Shown piece after piece: positions 34,841 through 44,642 of a stretch of DNA of 64,000 nucleotides. A program made the position numbers and the translations under genes. The stretch's first letter is position 1; each line of letters opens with the position of its first letter. The notes under the pieces are model-generated. The model saw only the letters and a list, made by a program, of their open reading frames with translations, was not told the DNA's origin and searched no databases. The stretch comes from Sphingobium aromaticiconvertens (lineage in GTDB: Bacteria; Pseudomonadota; Alphaproteobacteria; Sphingomonadales; Sphingomonadaceae), in contig NZ_JBANRJ010000001.1 of the NCBI RefSeq assembly GCF_037154075.1, positions 1,731,501-1,795,500 of the forward strand, read 5' to 3'.

Positions 34841-37300
34841 ATGTCTGTATCCAAATCCGTACCATCATTCCTTGCGTTGAGCTGCGTCGGCGCCGTTGCG
34901 TTTGCGACCGCTGGCCATGCACAGGAAGGTGGCCAGGGCCAGAAACTGGGCGGCGTGACCGTCACCGACAGCGCGATCGACGAATCGGAAATCAAGGTCG
35001 AGAAGGCGGAATCGCCCAAATATACCCGTCCGCTGCTTGATACGCCGCAGACCATCACTGTCATCGGCAAGGCGACGATCCAGCAGCAGAACCTGCTGAC
35101 GCTGCGCGATGTTCTGTCCACGGTGCCTGGCATCACTTTTGGTGCGGGCGAGGGCGGCTTTGGTTACGGCGACCGCATCATCCTGCGCGGGCAGGACGCC
35201 AAGAACGACGTAACCGTCGACGGCGTTCGCAGCGGCGCGTTCCTCAATCGCAACGAAGTCTATAATATCGAGCAGGTCGAAGTGACCAATGGCGCCAACT
35301 CAGTGATGAACGGCGGCGGCTCGGTCGCTGGCACGATCAATCTTGTCACCAAGCGTCCGCTGGCCGACGACCAGGCCGTTCTGAGCGCAGGCATCGGCAC
35401 CGACAATTATTATCGCGCGACAGTGGACGCCAATCAGCGCCTCAACGATCTGATCGCAGTGCGTCTGAACGCAGTCTATCACGAAAATGACGTGCCCGGC
35501 CGCGATGTCGAGGATTACAAGCGCTGGGGCTTTGCTCCCGCCATCACCATCGGCATCGATGGGCCGACCAGCCTGACGATCCAGGGCGAATATCTGGATG
35601 ACAAGGCGATGCCGCAATATGGCATTCGCTATTATCCTCGCGAGGGCGGTTTCCTGCCCGAGTTCGATCGTGAAGGCTATTATGGCTTCGCCAATCTGGA
35701 CCAGCAGAACAGCAAGACCAAGTCGCTGCAGGCGATTTTCAGCCACCAGTTCAGCGACACGGTGAAGGTCCGTAACCTGACGCGCTTCGAGAATATTCAG
35801 CAAAATACGATCACCAGCCAGCCGAACGGCACATTTTGCCTTGCCTCGACTGGTTTGCAACCGCCTGATGTGAACACCGGCGTTGCGGCCCCATGCACCA
35901 CCACGACCGGCGGCGTAACGACGGTCGTCGCACCTCCCGGCTATTACTTGCCAACCGGTGGTCGTGGTGTTCAGCGCCTTATCTCCAACACCACCGCCTA
36001 TAACCAACTCGATTTGAGCGCCGATTTCGCCACGGGCGGCATCGAGCACACCATGGTGATCGGCGTGTCCGCGCTTTGGGAACGGTACAAGCAGACCCAA
36101 GGCACGCTGCCGCGCAATGCCGATGGTTCGACCCCGGCCTTCCCATTAGTGAACATCGCCAATCCAGGGGAAGTAGTGCAGGGACCGGCGGGCTTTACCT
36201 ATGGCAACAACATTTACACCGGCCCGATCAACTTCACCTTGGCGAGCAGGAATTTCGGTGAGCAGACCAGCTATGCTGCTTATCTGTTCGATACGGTGAA
36301 GTTTGCCGACTGGCTCGAAATCAACGGCGGCATTCGGTACGAGAAGGTCAAGGGTTTCAACCGCAGCTTCAACTATGTGACGACGGTGGGGCCTGATCTG
36401 GGCCAGTTGACGCCCGCTACGGCTACGGCGCCGAACCCCAATACGCTCCGCCTGCCTAGCGACGAACTCTTCTCCTATCGCATCGGTGCGGTGGTGAAGC
36501 CGACGCCCAACACCAGTATCTATGCCGCCTATGGCAACAGCAAGCTGCCCTCCAAGGCATCGGTCGACGGTAGCTGCGCTGCGCTTACCTGTAACGTGAA
36601 GCCGGAGACGACCGAAAGTTACGAGATCGGCGCCAAAGCGGACCTGTTCGACGCCAAGCTGCTGCTAACGCTGGCTGCGTTCCGCAACGATCGTAACCAG
36701 ATCAAGGTCGTCTCGGGTGATCCGACGTTGCCCGATCAGGCGACCGATGGCTTCCAGCGGGTCGAGGGTATTTCGTTCGGCGCGTCCGGCAATATCACCA
36801 GCAACTGGACGATTTCGGCCAATTACATGTACCTCAAGAGCAAGATCAAGCAGGGCGTGTCCGATTACTGCCTTGCAAATCCGGGTACAACCGATCCAAC
36901 GGCCGGTGCCTGCGCCAACAGTGCGGCCTTCCTGGATCCGACGGCAGGCTACGCGCTCACCAACACGCCCAAACATTCGGGCAGCCTGTTCACGACCTAT
37001 CGCTTCGGCTTTGGTCTGGAACTGGGTTACGGCCTGACCTATCAGGGCAGCTTCCTGCTGAACCAGCCGACGCTGGCGCAACTGACGGCCAACAGCTACG
37101 TGCCGTACCGGGTGCCCAGCTATACCATCCATCGCCTGATGGTGTCCTATCCGATCACGGAACAGCTGAAGGCGCAGCTGAACGTCCAGAACTTCACCAA
37201 CGAAAAATATGTGACCACCGTCCGCAATGCGGTCGGCGGAAGCTGGGCGCAGCCTGCGCCAACGCGTTCGGCGGTGTTTAGTCTGAACTACAGTTTCTGA
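34841..37300 (+). CDS. TonB-dependent siderophore receptor (Fiu/catecholate type)
   Basis: An 819-residue outer-membrane receptor. A signal peptide (about residues 1-27, cut after GHA) leads to a TonB-box-like stretch and the plug domain (residues 60-180, with TPQTITVIGKATIQQQ, LRDVLSTVPGITF and DRIILRGQDAKNDV). The 22-strand barrel ends in the final Phe needed for outer-membrane insertion. The wide loops with GTFCLAST and CTTTTGG are typical of catecholate receptors. It should import ferric siderophores using TonB (next gene). Confidence 0.94.
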   Translation: MSVSKSVPSFLALSCVGAVAFATAGHAQEGGQGQKLGGVTVTDSAIDESEIKVEKAESPKYTRPLLDTPQTITVIGKATIQQQNLLTLRDVLSTVPGITFGAGEGGFGYGDRIILRGQDAKNDVTVDGVRSGAFLNRNEVYNIEQVEVTNGANSVMNGGGSVAGTINLVTKRPLADDQAVLSAGIGTDNYYRATVDANQRLNDLIAVRLNAVYHENDVPGRDVEDYKRWGFAPAITIGIDGPTSLTIQGEYLDDKAMPQYGIRYYPREGGFLPEFDREGYYGFANLDQQNSKTKSLQAIFSHQFSDTVKVRNLTRFENIQQNTITSQPNGTFCLASTGLQPPDVNTGVAAPCTTTTGGVTTVVAPPGYYLPTGGRGVQRLISNTTAYNQLDLSADFATGGIEHTMVIGVSALWERYKQTQGTLPRNADGSTPAFPLVNIANPGEVVQGPAGFTYGNNIYTGPINFTLASRNFGEQTSYAAYLFDTVKFADWLEINGGIRYEKVKGFNRSFNYVTTVGPDLGQLTPATATAPNPNTLRLPSDELFSYRIGAVVKPTPNTSIYAAYGNSKLPSKASVDGSCAALTCNVKPETTESYEIGAKADLFDAKLLLTLAAFRNDRNQIKVVSGDPTLPDQATDGFQRVEGISFGASGNITSNWTISANYMYLKSKIKQGVSDYCLANPGTTDPTAGACANSAAFLDPTAGYALTNTPKHSGSLFTTYRFGFGLELGYGLTYQGSFLLNQPTLAQLTANSYVPYRVPSYTIHRLMVSYPITEQLKAQLNVQNFTNEKYVTTVRNAVGGSWAQPAPTRSAVFSLNYSF

Positions 37301-37308
37301 TCGAGCTT

Positions 37309-37334
37309 TCCCCGGCAGAGCGACCTGCCGGGGA
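37309..37334 (+). terminator. Hairpin after the receptor gene
   Basis: TCCCCGGCAG and CTGCCGGGGA form a perfect 10-bp stem with a six-base loop, nine bases after the receptor stop. There is no T-run, so termination may be partial or the hairpin may protect mRNA ends. Confidence 0.5.
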
Positions 37335-37435
37335 GAAGGGCGGGCAATGGCATACCTCTCCTCGGGGCCATTGTCCGCCCGTTCGCATCAGGCCGTTTGC
37401 ATTTGGCGCGCGCGCAGAAATGTTTCAGCAAAGTG

Positions 37436-37453
37436 TGCGATTGATTCTCATTA
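37436..37453. promoter_or_regulatory. Candidate Fur box upstream of tonB
   Basis: TGCGATTGATTCTCATTA lies 67 bases before the tonB ATG and shares 15 of its 18 positions with the box before the receptor gene. It resembles a Fur-type operator (GATTGATTCTCATTA). Confidence 0.6.
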
Positions 37454-37519
37454 GTCACTTGGCTATGGAGTCGGAGCACGGGCAGCCGGGGCACGGGGCA
37501 ACAGGGGTTCGCGACGATC

Positions 37520-38275
37520 ATGTTTCACGCAGCAGCGAGAGCGGAGGAAGTCGGCCTCTTTGATGGCGATTCGCTGGCTGGCGGTCCGGTCGCCTCGCTC
37601 GCCGTTCCCGCGTTTGAGCCAGCGTCGATAGCCAGCCGCTATGGCGAGCGCCGGTCGATCAATCTGCCCGCCATTGCCGCCATCCTGTTGGTTCATGTGG
37701 TGGCGATCACCGCCATCATGCAGGTGCGTCAACATATTATCGCGCGCAAGGAGGCGAGCCTGACGGTCGTCAACCTGTCGCCGCCGCCTCCGCCGCCCGC
37801 TTCCGAGGAACAGCCGCCACCATCGCAACCGGAAATCGTGGCGCCGCCGCCGCTGGTCCGGGTGCCCCTGCCGCCCGTGCAGAAGATCGTGACGACGCCT
37901 GTGCCATCGCCTATGCCCACGCCGGTCATTGCAGCACCCAAGCCAATCGCCGCATCCGCCCCCGTGGCCGTTTCCGCCCCACCCAGCACGGTGCAGTCGA
38001 GTGATCTCAGCACCCGGATGCTGTCAGGCAAGCCGCCACGCTATCCGATCGAGAGCCGCCGTAAACGCGAGCAGGGGACGGTTTTGCTGTCGCTAACCCT
38101 TGGGGTGGACGGCAAGGTGTCGGTGATCAACATCGCCAAAAGCAGCGGCTTTGCCCGATTGGACGATGCCGCGCGCGATGCGGTGCGGAACTGGCGCTGG
38201 GCGCCGACTGTGCGCGACGGACAGGCGGTGATGGTACGCGGGCTGGTCGAAATCCCCTTCATGTTGCAGGGCTGA
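37520..38275 (+). CDS. tonB: TonB-family energy transducer
   Basis: A 251-residue inner-membrane protein that carries proton-motive energy to outer-membrane receptors. A 47-residue cytoplasmic N-tail precedes one transmembrane helix (about residues 48-68). A proline-rich periplasmic spacer ([16 protein letters not shown] and following) leads to the C-terminal TonB domain. That domain has [20 protein letters not shown], then [15 protein letters not shown]. exbB and exbD are not in the window. It lies in the iron block, behind a Fur-like box. Confidence 0.93.
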   Translation: MFHAAARAEEVGLFDGDSLAGGPVASLAVPAFEPASIASRYGERRSINLPAIAAILLVHVVAITAIMQVRQHIIARKEASLTVVNLSPPPPPPASEEQPPPSQPEIVAPPPLVRVPLPPVQKIVTTPVPSPMPTPVIAAPKPIAASAPVAVSAPPSTVQSSDLSTRMLSGKPPRYPIESRRKREQGTVLLSLTLGVDGKVSVINIAKSSGFARLDDAARDAVRNWRWAPTVRDGQAVMVRGLVEIPFMLQG

Positions 38276-38288
38276 TGCGCGACACGTC

Positions 38289-38972
38289 ATGCTGATTGCC
38301 ATTCCAGACCTGCTCGACGCGTCCGGCGTTGCCGCTGTCCGCGCGTTTATTGACACGGCTCAATGGGTCGATGGCAATGCCACGTCTGGCTATCAGTCGG
38401 CGCTGGCGAAGAACAACCTGCAACTGCCCGAAAGCGCGCCGGAGGCGCAGCAGGCCGGGCAGATGATTCTGGACGCGCTGGGCCGAAACCCGCTGTTCAT
38501 TGCCGCTGCGCTGCCGCTCAAGATTTTTCCGCCGCTGTTTAACAGCTATGCGGGCGGGCAGGCATTTGGCGTGCATGTCGATAATGCAGTGCGGATTCAG
38601 GCGGGCAGTGGCTTTCGGGTGCGCTCCGACCTGTCGATCACCGTCTTTCTGGAAGAGCCGGACGCCTATGAAGGCGGGGAGTTAACGATCGAGACGCATT
38701 TCGGGGTACAGCAGGTGAAGCTATCCGCGGGCCATGCGGTGGTCTATCCCTCATCGTCGCTGCATCGGGTGGAACCGGTCACGGCAGGGCGCCGGGTCGC
38801 GAGCTTCTTCTGGATACAGTCGATGATCCGCGACGACGCCGCGCGGCAAATCCTGTTCGACCTCGACCGCAGCGTGCAGGCGGTGGGCGCGGATCGGGGG
38901 CAGGGTGATGTGGAAGTTATTCGCCTGACCGGAGTCTATCATAATCTGCTGCGGCGGTGGGCAGATAGCTAG
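38289..38972 (+). CDS. Fe(II)/2-oxoglutarate-dependent dioxygenase, PiuC/YbiX family
   Basis: A 227-residue prolyl-4-hydroxylase-like enzyme. The iron ligands are His96 and Asp98 (GVHVDNA) and His159 (SLHRVEPV), and Arg169 probably binds 2-oxoglutarate. Members of this PKHD family (YbiX, PiuC) sit next to siderophore receptors and are Fur regulated. Their substrate is uncertain, perhaps a siderophore or receptor-linked step. It begins 14 bases after tonB, so it is likely in the same operon. Confidence 0.93.
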   Translation: MLIAIPDLLDASGVAAVRAFIDTAQWVDGNATSGYQSALAKNNLQLPESAPEAQQAGQMILDALGRNPLFIAAALPLKIFPPLFNSYAGGQAFGVHVDNAVRIQAGSGFRVRSDLSITVFLEEPDAYEGGELTIETHFGVQQVKLSAGHAVVYPSSSLHRVEPVTAGRRVASFFWIQSMIRDDAARQILFDLDRSVQAVGADRGQGDVEVIRLTGVYHNLLRRWADS

Positions 38973-38987
38973 CGCGAGGTTTCGATT

Positions 38988-39527
38988 TCAAACAGGCCCG
39001 CGTCGCCCGAACAGTGGGACAAGTTTGTTGGCCAGATGCTCTTCCAACGCGCGCAGGACGGCTTTGTCGGTTGAGGCGGGGTAGAACCGCACGTTGATCC
39101 TGACTTTGCCAAACTGTGTCGCCCAGTGCCGAAGATGGAGCGAATAGGTCTTTTTCGGGCCGAAGCCGAGATGCTCCATCAGGCGCTTAGCCAAATCGCG
39201 ACTGCTGCCGACGTAAAGGGCCATGCTTGGATGATGTGGCAACCGCAGCACCTGTGAATAACAGCGCTCATCGACCTTATCGTCCCGCGCGCTCGTCAAT
39301 GCCTGATAAACCAATGCCGGGTCAGCGTCGGGAAGACTGATCGAATAAATTGCGGTGTTCGATGCACTCAAATGCAGCACCAGTTCCTCGCGCACCGACT
39401 TTTTTCGGTCGTCAGTCAAGGATGCCAGATCGAGCTCATAGAAGGTGTTTAAGCCCGGCTCGACCGGGTCCACGCGGTTCGCCAGTTCCCGCAGCGCGTT
39501 CGCCGCCTCATTTTCGAAACTCATCAT
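38988..39527 (-). CDS. Divergent GIY-YIG-like nuclease domain protein
   Basis: A 179-residue protein. The C-terminal half has a YIG-type segment ALYVGSSRDLAKRLMEHLG (Tyr105, Arg115, His119) and a late catalytic-type glutamate near residues 162-163. The first GIY-like strand would be AIYSI (Tyr61). About 42 residues separate the two strands, more than usual. The first 55 residues are helical and not recognised. The catalytic set (Tyr, Arg, Glu) looks present. Two ATGs open the frame (39527, 39524). It is convergent with the dioxygenase gene, and its function is unknown. Confidence 0.75.
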   Translation of the reverse strand: MMSFENEAANALRELANRVDPVEPGLNTFYELDLASLTDDRKKSVREELVLHLSASNTAIYSISLPDADPALVYQALTSARDDKVDERCYSQVLRLPHHPSMALYVGSSRDLAKRLMEHLGFGPKKTYSLHLRHWATQFGKVRINVRFYPASTDKAVLRALEEHLANKLVPLFGRRGPV

Positions 39528-39611
39528 AGTTGGGGCGTTACGACCCTTTCGGTTGAGCGTCGATCACGCATCGCCGATCCTCCCCGCCTTCGCGGAAGAG
39601 GACCGAAGCTG

Positions 39612-42600
39612 TCAGCGCGCCAATAGCCCGCGGGCCTGTCCTGCGATTTCCGCCAGCATGGCGACGTTGGGGGTCGCGGCGGCCTTGGCGCGGTGGACGA
39701 GGGTGCGGAACTGGGTGATGCGGGCTTGCCTGGCCTCCAGCCAGTTTTCCAGATGGGTGGGCAAGTCCTTGCCTTTGGCGCTGGCCAGGAAGTCGAGGCG
39801 GACCTGCTGCATGTCGCGGGCGACGCCGGAAATGAGCAGGCGCTCCCATGGGTCGGTCGGTTCCATGCGGGCGGCGGCGGACTGGACCCAGTCGATGCCG
39901 ACGGCTTCGCCCAGCCGGGTGAACGCGCGGGTGAGGTCCACTTCATCGACGCCCAGCTTCGCCGCGAGGCTGGCGATGCCGACCGCGCCGTCCAGCTTGA
40001 ACAGACCGTTTGCGCGCTTGACCAGCGCCTCCGGTGCGCCAAGCCCCAGCAGGCGGTCGGAGATGGCGGCGGTGCGGCGGCAGGCTTCGTCGGTCAACAG
40101 GTCGTCGACCTTCTTTGCCAGCGTGCCGACGCCAGCGGCCAGTTGGTCGATACCCGCCTGCGGCAGCGTGCCGGCGGGCAGGCTGCGCAAGATGTCGGCG
40201 ATCTGCGCGCGCATGCCGCCTGCAATGTCGCCGAACAGGGCAAGGCGCGCACCCTCTGACATTTGCGCTGCGTCGATGTCTCGCCATAGCGATCCGATGT
40301 CATAGAGCCGCTCTGCGATCAGGAAGGCGCTGGCGAGGTCGGCGAGCGAGCAGCCCTCTTCCTCGGCCAGTTCGAACGGATGGATGAGGCCAAGGCGATT
40401 GATGATGCGGTTGGCAACCTTGGTCGCGATGATTTCCCCCCGCAATTGATGCTGGGCAATCGCATCCGCCTCTTTCTTTTGCATGGCGGGCGGGAAGGCG
40501 GCCAGCAGTTCCGCCCCCATGGAAAGATCGGTGGCGAGTTTGCCATGTTCGATCGCATCCTGAAGCGCGAGCTTTGCGGTGGAGAGCAGCACGGCGAGTT
40601 CGGGGCGGGTGAGGCCCTGACCATCCTGTCCGCGCCGCAGCAACTGGTCGTTGGCGCCCAGTCCTTCCACCACGCGGTCAAGGCGTCCGCTTTCCTCGAA
40701 CGTCTCGATCAGGCGGACATAGCTGGCAAGGTCGGCGGCGCCGCCGGTCTCGGCGATCGAAAGGCCCAGCGCCTGAAGGCGGTTATCCTCCAGCACCAGA
40801 TCGCCGACCGCATCGGTCATGCTGACCAGCAATGTGTTGCGGGCGTCGAGTTCAAGGCGACCCTCGATCATCTCCTTGTTCAACGCGATCTTGATGTTCA
40901 CTTCATTGTCCGAACAATCGACGCCCGCCGAATTGTCGATGAAGTCGGTGTTGAGCCGTCCGCCCTTTAACGAGAAGGCGATGCGTGCCGCTTGGGTGAC
41001 GCCCAGATTCGCGCCTTCGCCGATCACCTTGATGCGCAATTCCTCCGCATTGACGCGCAGCCGGTCATTGGCGGGGTCGCCGACATCGCCATGCCCTTGC
41101 GCGGCGGCCTTGATATAGGTGCCGATGCCGCCGAACCACAGCAGGTCGGAGGGGCTTTTGAGGATGGCGGAGATGAGGGCGGCGGGTTCCATCTCGGCGT
41201 CGGTGACGCCCAGAACGGCCTGCATCTCGGGCGTCAGGCTGATGCTCTTGAGGGTGCGGGGGAAGACGCCGCCGCCCTTGGAGATCAGCTTCTTGTTATA
41301 ATCGTCCCAGGATGAACGGGGGAGGGCGAACAGGCGGTTGCGCTCCTCCCAGCTTTTTGCAGCATCGGGCGTGGGGTCGAAGAAGATGTGGCGGTGGTCG
41401 AAGGCGGCGACCAGATGGATCGCCTTTGACAGCAACATGCCGTTGCCGAACACGTCCCCCGACATGTCGCCGCAACCCACGACCGTCACCGGCTCGGTCT
41501 GTACGTCGACGCCCATTTCGGCGAAGTGACGTTGCACCGACAGCCACGCGCCGCGTGCGGTGATGCCCATCGCCTTATGGTCATAGCCGTTGGAGCCGCC
41601 GCTGGCGAAGGCGTCGCCCAGCCAGAAGTCGCGTTCCAGCGCGATTGCGTTGGCGACGTCGCTGAAGGTCGCGGTGCCCTTGTCGGCGGCGACCACGAAA
41701 TAGGGATCGTCGCCGTCGCGGATCACGACATTGGCGGGGTGCTTGACCTTGCCCTTCACCAGATTGTCGGTGATCGACAGCAGCGAGCGGATGAAGATGC
41801 GATAGCTTTCCGTGCCCTCCGCCATCCAGGCGTCGCGATTGACCTGTGGGTTGGGCAATTGCTTGGGGTAGAAGCCGCCCTTTGCGCCGGTCGGCACGAT
41901 GACGGCGTTCTTGACCCGCTGCGCCTTCATCAGCCCCAGAACTTCGGTGCGGAAGTCGTCGCGGCGGTCCGACCAGCGCAGCCCGCCACGCGCGACGGGA
42001 CCGGCGCGCAGGTGAATGCCCTCGATCCGTGGCGAATAGACCCAGATTTCGCGCCAGGGGAGCGGGGCGGGGAGGCCGGGGATCTTCGCGCTGTCCAGCT
42101 TGAAGGCCAGCGCTTCTGCTGCTGCGGGAGCGAAGAAATTGGTGCGCAGGGTGGCGGCGATGACTGCACGCAACAGGCGTAGGACGCGATCCTCGTCGAT
42201 CGCCGTCACCTTCTCCAGCCCCTCGTCGATTGCGATCTGGGCGTGGGTGATGACCGCGTCCGCGTCTTTCGCCTGCGGGTCGTGCAGCGCGTGGAACAGA
42301 GTGATGAGGCTGTGGGCGACCCCCTGTTCGCGGCGCAGCGTGTCGGCGACGGTCGCCATGCCATAGGCCATGCCGGTCTGGCGCAGATAGCGGAAAAGGG
42401 CGCGGAACAGGATGACCGCGCGCGGCTCCAGCCCTGCGGTGACGATCAGTTCGTTGAAACGGTCATTTTCCGCCACGCCTTCCAGCACCTGCGCGATCGC
42501 TTCGGTGACGATGTCAGCGCGGGCGATGACGGCGCTGCCATCGCCGCCGCGGGGCAGTTCAAGGATGAAGCGTTGAATGTGGCCAAGCGCGCCACCGTCC

Positions 42601-44312
42601 ACCGGGGTCGACATTTCCTCGATCACGCGGAAGCCGAAATTTTCGAAGGCAGGAACGACTTCGGACAGGGCCATCGCTTCGTAGGTGTAGAGTTTCAGTC
42701 GAAGCCGTTCGACCTTGTCCTCATCGTTGCGATAGACGCGGATCGAGCGGTCGCCGGGGCCGGACAGGCCGTGGAGCAGGCGGATGTCCATCGCGGCCTC
42801 CGCCGGGCCTGCGCCGTTGCGATAGTTCATCGGGAAGCCCGGCGCATAACGCTGGGCGAGCGCGGCGGCGCGGCCGGCTTCCTCATTCTCGGTCAGGGCT
42901 TCCTCAACGGAGGGCAGCCAGCCGCGCACCATCTGCTTGAGCTGACGATCAAGCGCGGCGTCATCGGGTACGACCCCACCATCGCGCAGGTCTAGGGTGA
43001 TACGCAGCAGCGCCAGCCCGCCTTCCTCCAGCGCGATCGACCAGCTCAACAACTGGGCATTGGCCGCGGCTGCGAGCATGTCCTGCACCGCGACCCGGCG
43101 CCCGGTCGACACTTCGTCACGCGGCAGCCAGACGAAGGCGTAGAGATGGCGGGTCAGCGCGCTGGTGGCCAGCGCGAGCTTTGGCCGGGGGCGGTCGGTC
43201 AGCGACATGAAGGTCAGCGCCAGCCGCTCCAGCGTTTCCCGGTCGAAGCCGATCAATATGTCGTGCGGCAGGCTGGTCAGCGCATGGGCCAGCGCCTTGC
43301 CCGCATGACCGCCCGGATCGAAGCCGAACTTGTCCATCAACGAGGAGAGGGCCGAGCGGAGCAGCGGTACCTTGTCCGGCGTGGCGGCCAGCCCCGCGCT
43401 GGTCCACATGCCTGCATGGATGGACAGGGCGACGACATCCTTGCCCTTGCGTACTGGTACGATGATGAGGTCGATCAGGACATGGCGATGGACCCGTGCC
43501 ATGCGGTTGGACTTGACGATCAACGGCGTGCGCTTGCCTTCCTCGAACCAGCCAAAGGCAGCCTCTATGGAGGCGGGCGCGAGTAATGGCTCGTCGCCCA
43601 GCGCGCTGATGCCCAGCGGCTTTTCGCCGCCTGTTTCACCCTTGCCGCCGCGATGGCGAATTTCATGCCCGATCTGGGTGAAATGCCGGGCGAGGAACCA
43701 GCGGAGCAGGGCGGCGCCTTCCTCGTCAGGGATGGCGTCGGCATCCGTCTCCATCGCAGCCCGCATCTGTGGCCAGTCGGACACGGCTGCGCGCACGTCC
43801 TTGAGCGTTTGGTCGAGCGCGGTTTCCAACGCGCGGCGCGCTTTGGCATCCACCCGGTCCGCCTCGATATAGATCATTGATTCGCGGCGGGCGCCGGGGG
43901 CGTCATCCTCCAATATGGTGGACAGGTGTCCGTCGCCATCGCGGGCGACCGAAAGGACCGGATGCAGCAGGCGATAGATGGTGATGTCGGCGGCGGCCAA
44001 TGTGCTGCCGATCGAATCGACGAGGAAGGGCATGTCGTCGTTGATGAGGGCGATCCGCATGAAGCGGCCGCTGGCGCCTTCGCCCAGCGTTTCAAGCGCG
44101 ATGACGGCGCGACCGGGCTTGCGGGTGGCGGCGGTGCCAGCGAGGAAGGCGGCGGCGGATGCGGTCGCTTGTTCGTCAAAGCCCTCCCGCTCGCCCGGCA
44201 GCGCGCCGCGCGCCAGCGCCGCTTGCAGCGCGTCCGCCACAGCGGCATCGACCGGCCCTGCTTTGGTTGAACCTGTGTTCGCTGCCTTCTTGGGTTCCGC
44301 CACGCTCGTCAT
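39612..44312 (-). CDS. gdh2: NAD-specific glutamate dehydrogenase, large (180 kDa) class
   Basis: A 1566-residue enzyme that deaminates glutamate to 2-oxoglutarate with NAD. Only the large class of bacterial GDH has this length. The N-terminal half carries ACT-like regulatory regions (for example FLVDSIGSTL). The catalytic core holds GGLRWSDRRDDFRTEVLGL, AQRVKNAVIVPTGAKGGF and VNRDAWMAEGTESY, and GCGDMSGDVFGNGML is the NAD-binding loop. The C-terminus is helical. It supplies carbon and ammonia from amino acids. A palindrome upstream (44461-44476) may be a control site. Confidence 0.97.
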   Translation of the reverse strand: MTSVAEPKKAANTGSTKAGPVDAAVADALQAALARGALPGEREGFDEQATASAAAFLAGTAATRKPGRAVIALETLGEGASGRFMRIALINDDMPFLVDSIGSTLAAADITIYRLLHPVLSVARDGDGHLSTILEDDAPGARRESMIYIEADRVDAKARRALETALDQTLKDVRAAVSDWPQMRAAMETDADAIPDEEGAALLRWFLARHFTQIGHEIRHRGGKGETGGEKPLGISALGDEPLLAPASIEAAFGWFEEGKRTPLIVKSNRMARVHRHVLIDLIIVPVRKGKDVVALSIHAGMWTSAGLAATPDKVPLLRSALSSLMDKFGFDPGGHAGKALAHALTSLPHDILIGFDRETLERLALTFMSLTDRPRPKLALATSALTRHLYAFVWLPRDEVSTGRRVAVQDMLAAAANAQLLSWSIALEEGGLALLRITLDLRDGGVVPDDAALDRQLKQMVRGWLPSVEEALTENEEAGRAAALAQRYAPGFPMNYRNGAGPAEAAMDIRLLHGLSGPGDRSIRVYRNDEDKVERLRLKLYTYEAMALSEVVPAFENFGFRVIEEMSTPVDGGALGHIQRFILELPRGGDGSAVIARADIVTEAIAQVLEGVAENDRFNELIVTAGLEPRAVILFRALFRYLRQTGMAYGMATVADTLRREQGVAHSLITLFHALHDPQAKDADAVITHAQIAIDEGLEKVTAIDEDRVLRLLRAVIAATLRTNFFAPAAAEALAFKLDSAKIPGLPAPLPWREIWVYSPRIEGIHLRAGPVARGGLRWSDRRDDFRTEVLGLMKAQRVKNAVIVPTGAKGGFYPKQLPNPQVNRDAWMAEGTESYRIFIRSLLSITDNLVKGKVKHPANVVIRDGDDPYFVVAADKGTATFSDVANAIALERDFWLGDAFASGGSNGYDHKAMGITARGAWLSVQRHFAEMGVDVQTEPVTVVGCGDMSGDVFGNGMLLSKAIHLVAAFDHRHIFFDPTPDAAKSWEERNRLFALPRSSWDDYNKKLISKGGGVFPRTLKSISLTPEMQAVLGVTDAEMEPAALISAILKSPSDLLWFGGIGTYIKAAAQGHGDVGDPANDRLRVNAEELRIKVIGEGANLGVTQAARIAFSLKGGRLNTDFIDNSAGVDCSDNEVNIKIALNKEMIEGRLELDARNTLLVSMTDAVGDLVLEDNRLQALGLSIAETGGAADLASYVRLIETFEESGRLDRVVEGLGANDQLLRRGQDGQGLTRPELAVLLSTAKLALQDAIEHGKLATDLSMGAELLAAFPPAMQKKEADAIAQHQLRGEIIATKVANRIINRLGLIHPFELAEEEGCSLADLASAFLIAERLYDIGSLWRDIDAAQMSEGARLALFGDIAGGMRAQIADILRSLPAGTLPQAGIDQLAAGVGTLAKKVDDLLTDEACRRTAAISDRLLGLGAPEALVKRANGLFKLDGAVGIASLAAKLGVDEVDLTRAFTRLGEAVGIDWVQSAAARMEPTDPWERLLISGVARDMQQVRLDFLASAKGKDLPTHLENWLEARQARITQFRTLVHRAKAAATPNVAMLAEIAGQARGLLAR

Positions 44313-44634
44313 CCAGTCACCTCTTTTCCCGCAGGATCATCGGCTGCCGGAGGGACCGGCCTTGGGCACGGGGCCGGCAGCGCTGTTTCAACGGTTCGCT
44401 TTATCGCGGCCCGTTATGCGCCAGCGCCGCCAAAGGCTCAACCCTTGTCGTGAAATATAGTTACATTTTTATGTAATATTATGACGCGATGCAGCATGGC
44501 GCGTCAGAACGCGGCATATCGCCGGTGACGGACCCCAAAGCGATTCCAGTCAGATGGATTCATCGGACGATCAAGAAAGCGCGGCAAGCTAAAAGCCTAG
44601 ATACTGTTCCGGTTTGATTGAACCGGAACAGTAT
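44313..44634. other. Intergenic region upstream of gdh
   Basis: A 322-bp stretch without a convincing gene. It is A/T rich in the middle (ATATAGTTACATT) and carries a palindrome listed separately (44461-44476). The perfect hairpin (44593-44642) at its other end covers the stop codon of the next gene. The gdh promoter must lie here; no close sigma-70 match is obvious. Confidence 0.7.
44461..44476. promoter_or_regulatory. AT-rich palindrome in the gdh upstream region
   Basis: TTACAT and ATGTAA flank TTTT, a perfect inverted repeat in the only A/T-rich patch before gdh, about 150 bases from its start. It could be an operator. No regulator is identified. Confidence 0.45.
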
Positions 44635-44642
44635 CTAGGCTT
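44593..44642 (-). terminator. Perfect 22-bp hairpin over the PAS gene stop codon
   Basis: Two 22-base arms are exactly complementary around a six-base loop. The hairpin includes the last codons and TAG stop of the PAS protein gene. On the minus strand it is followed by TTTT, as in a rho-independent terminator. Confidence 0.85.
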
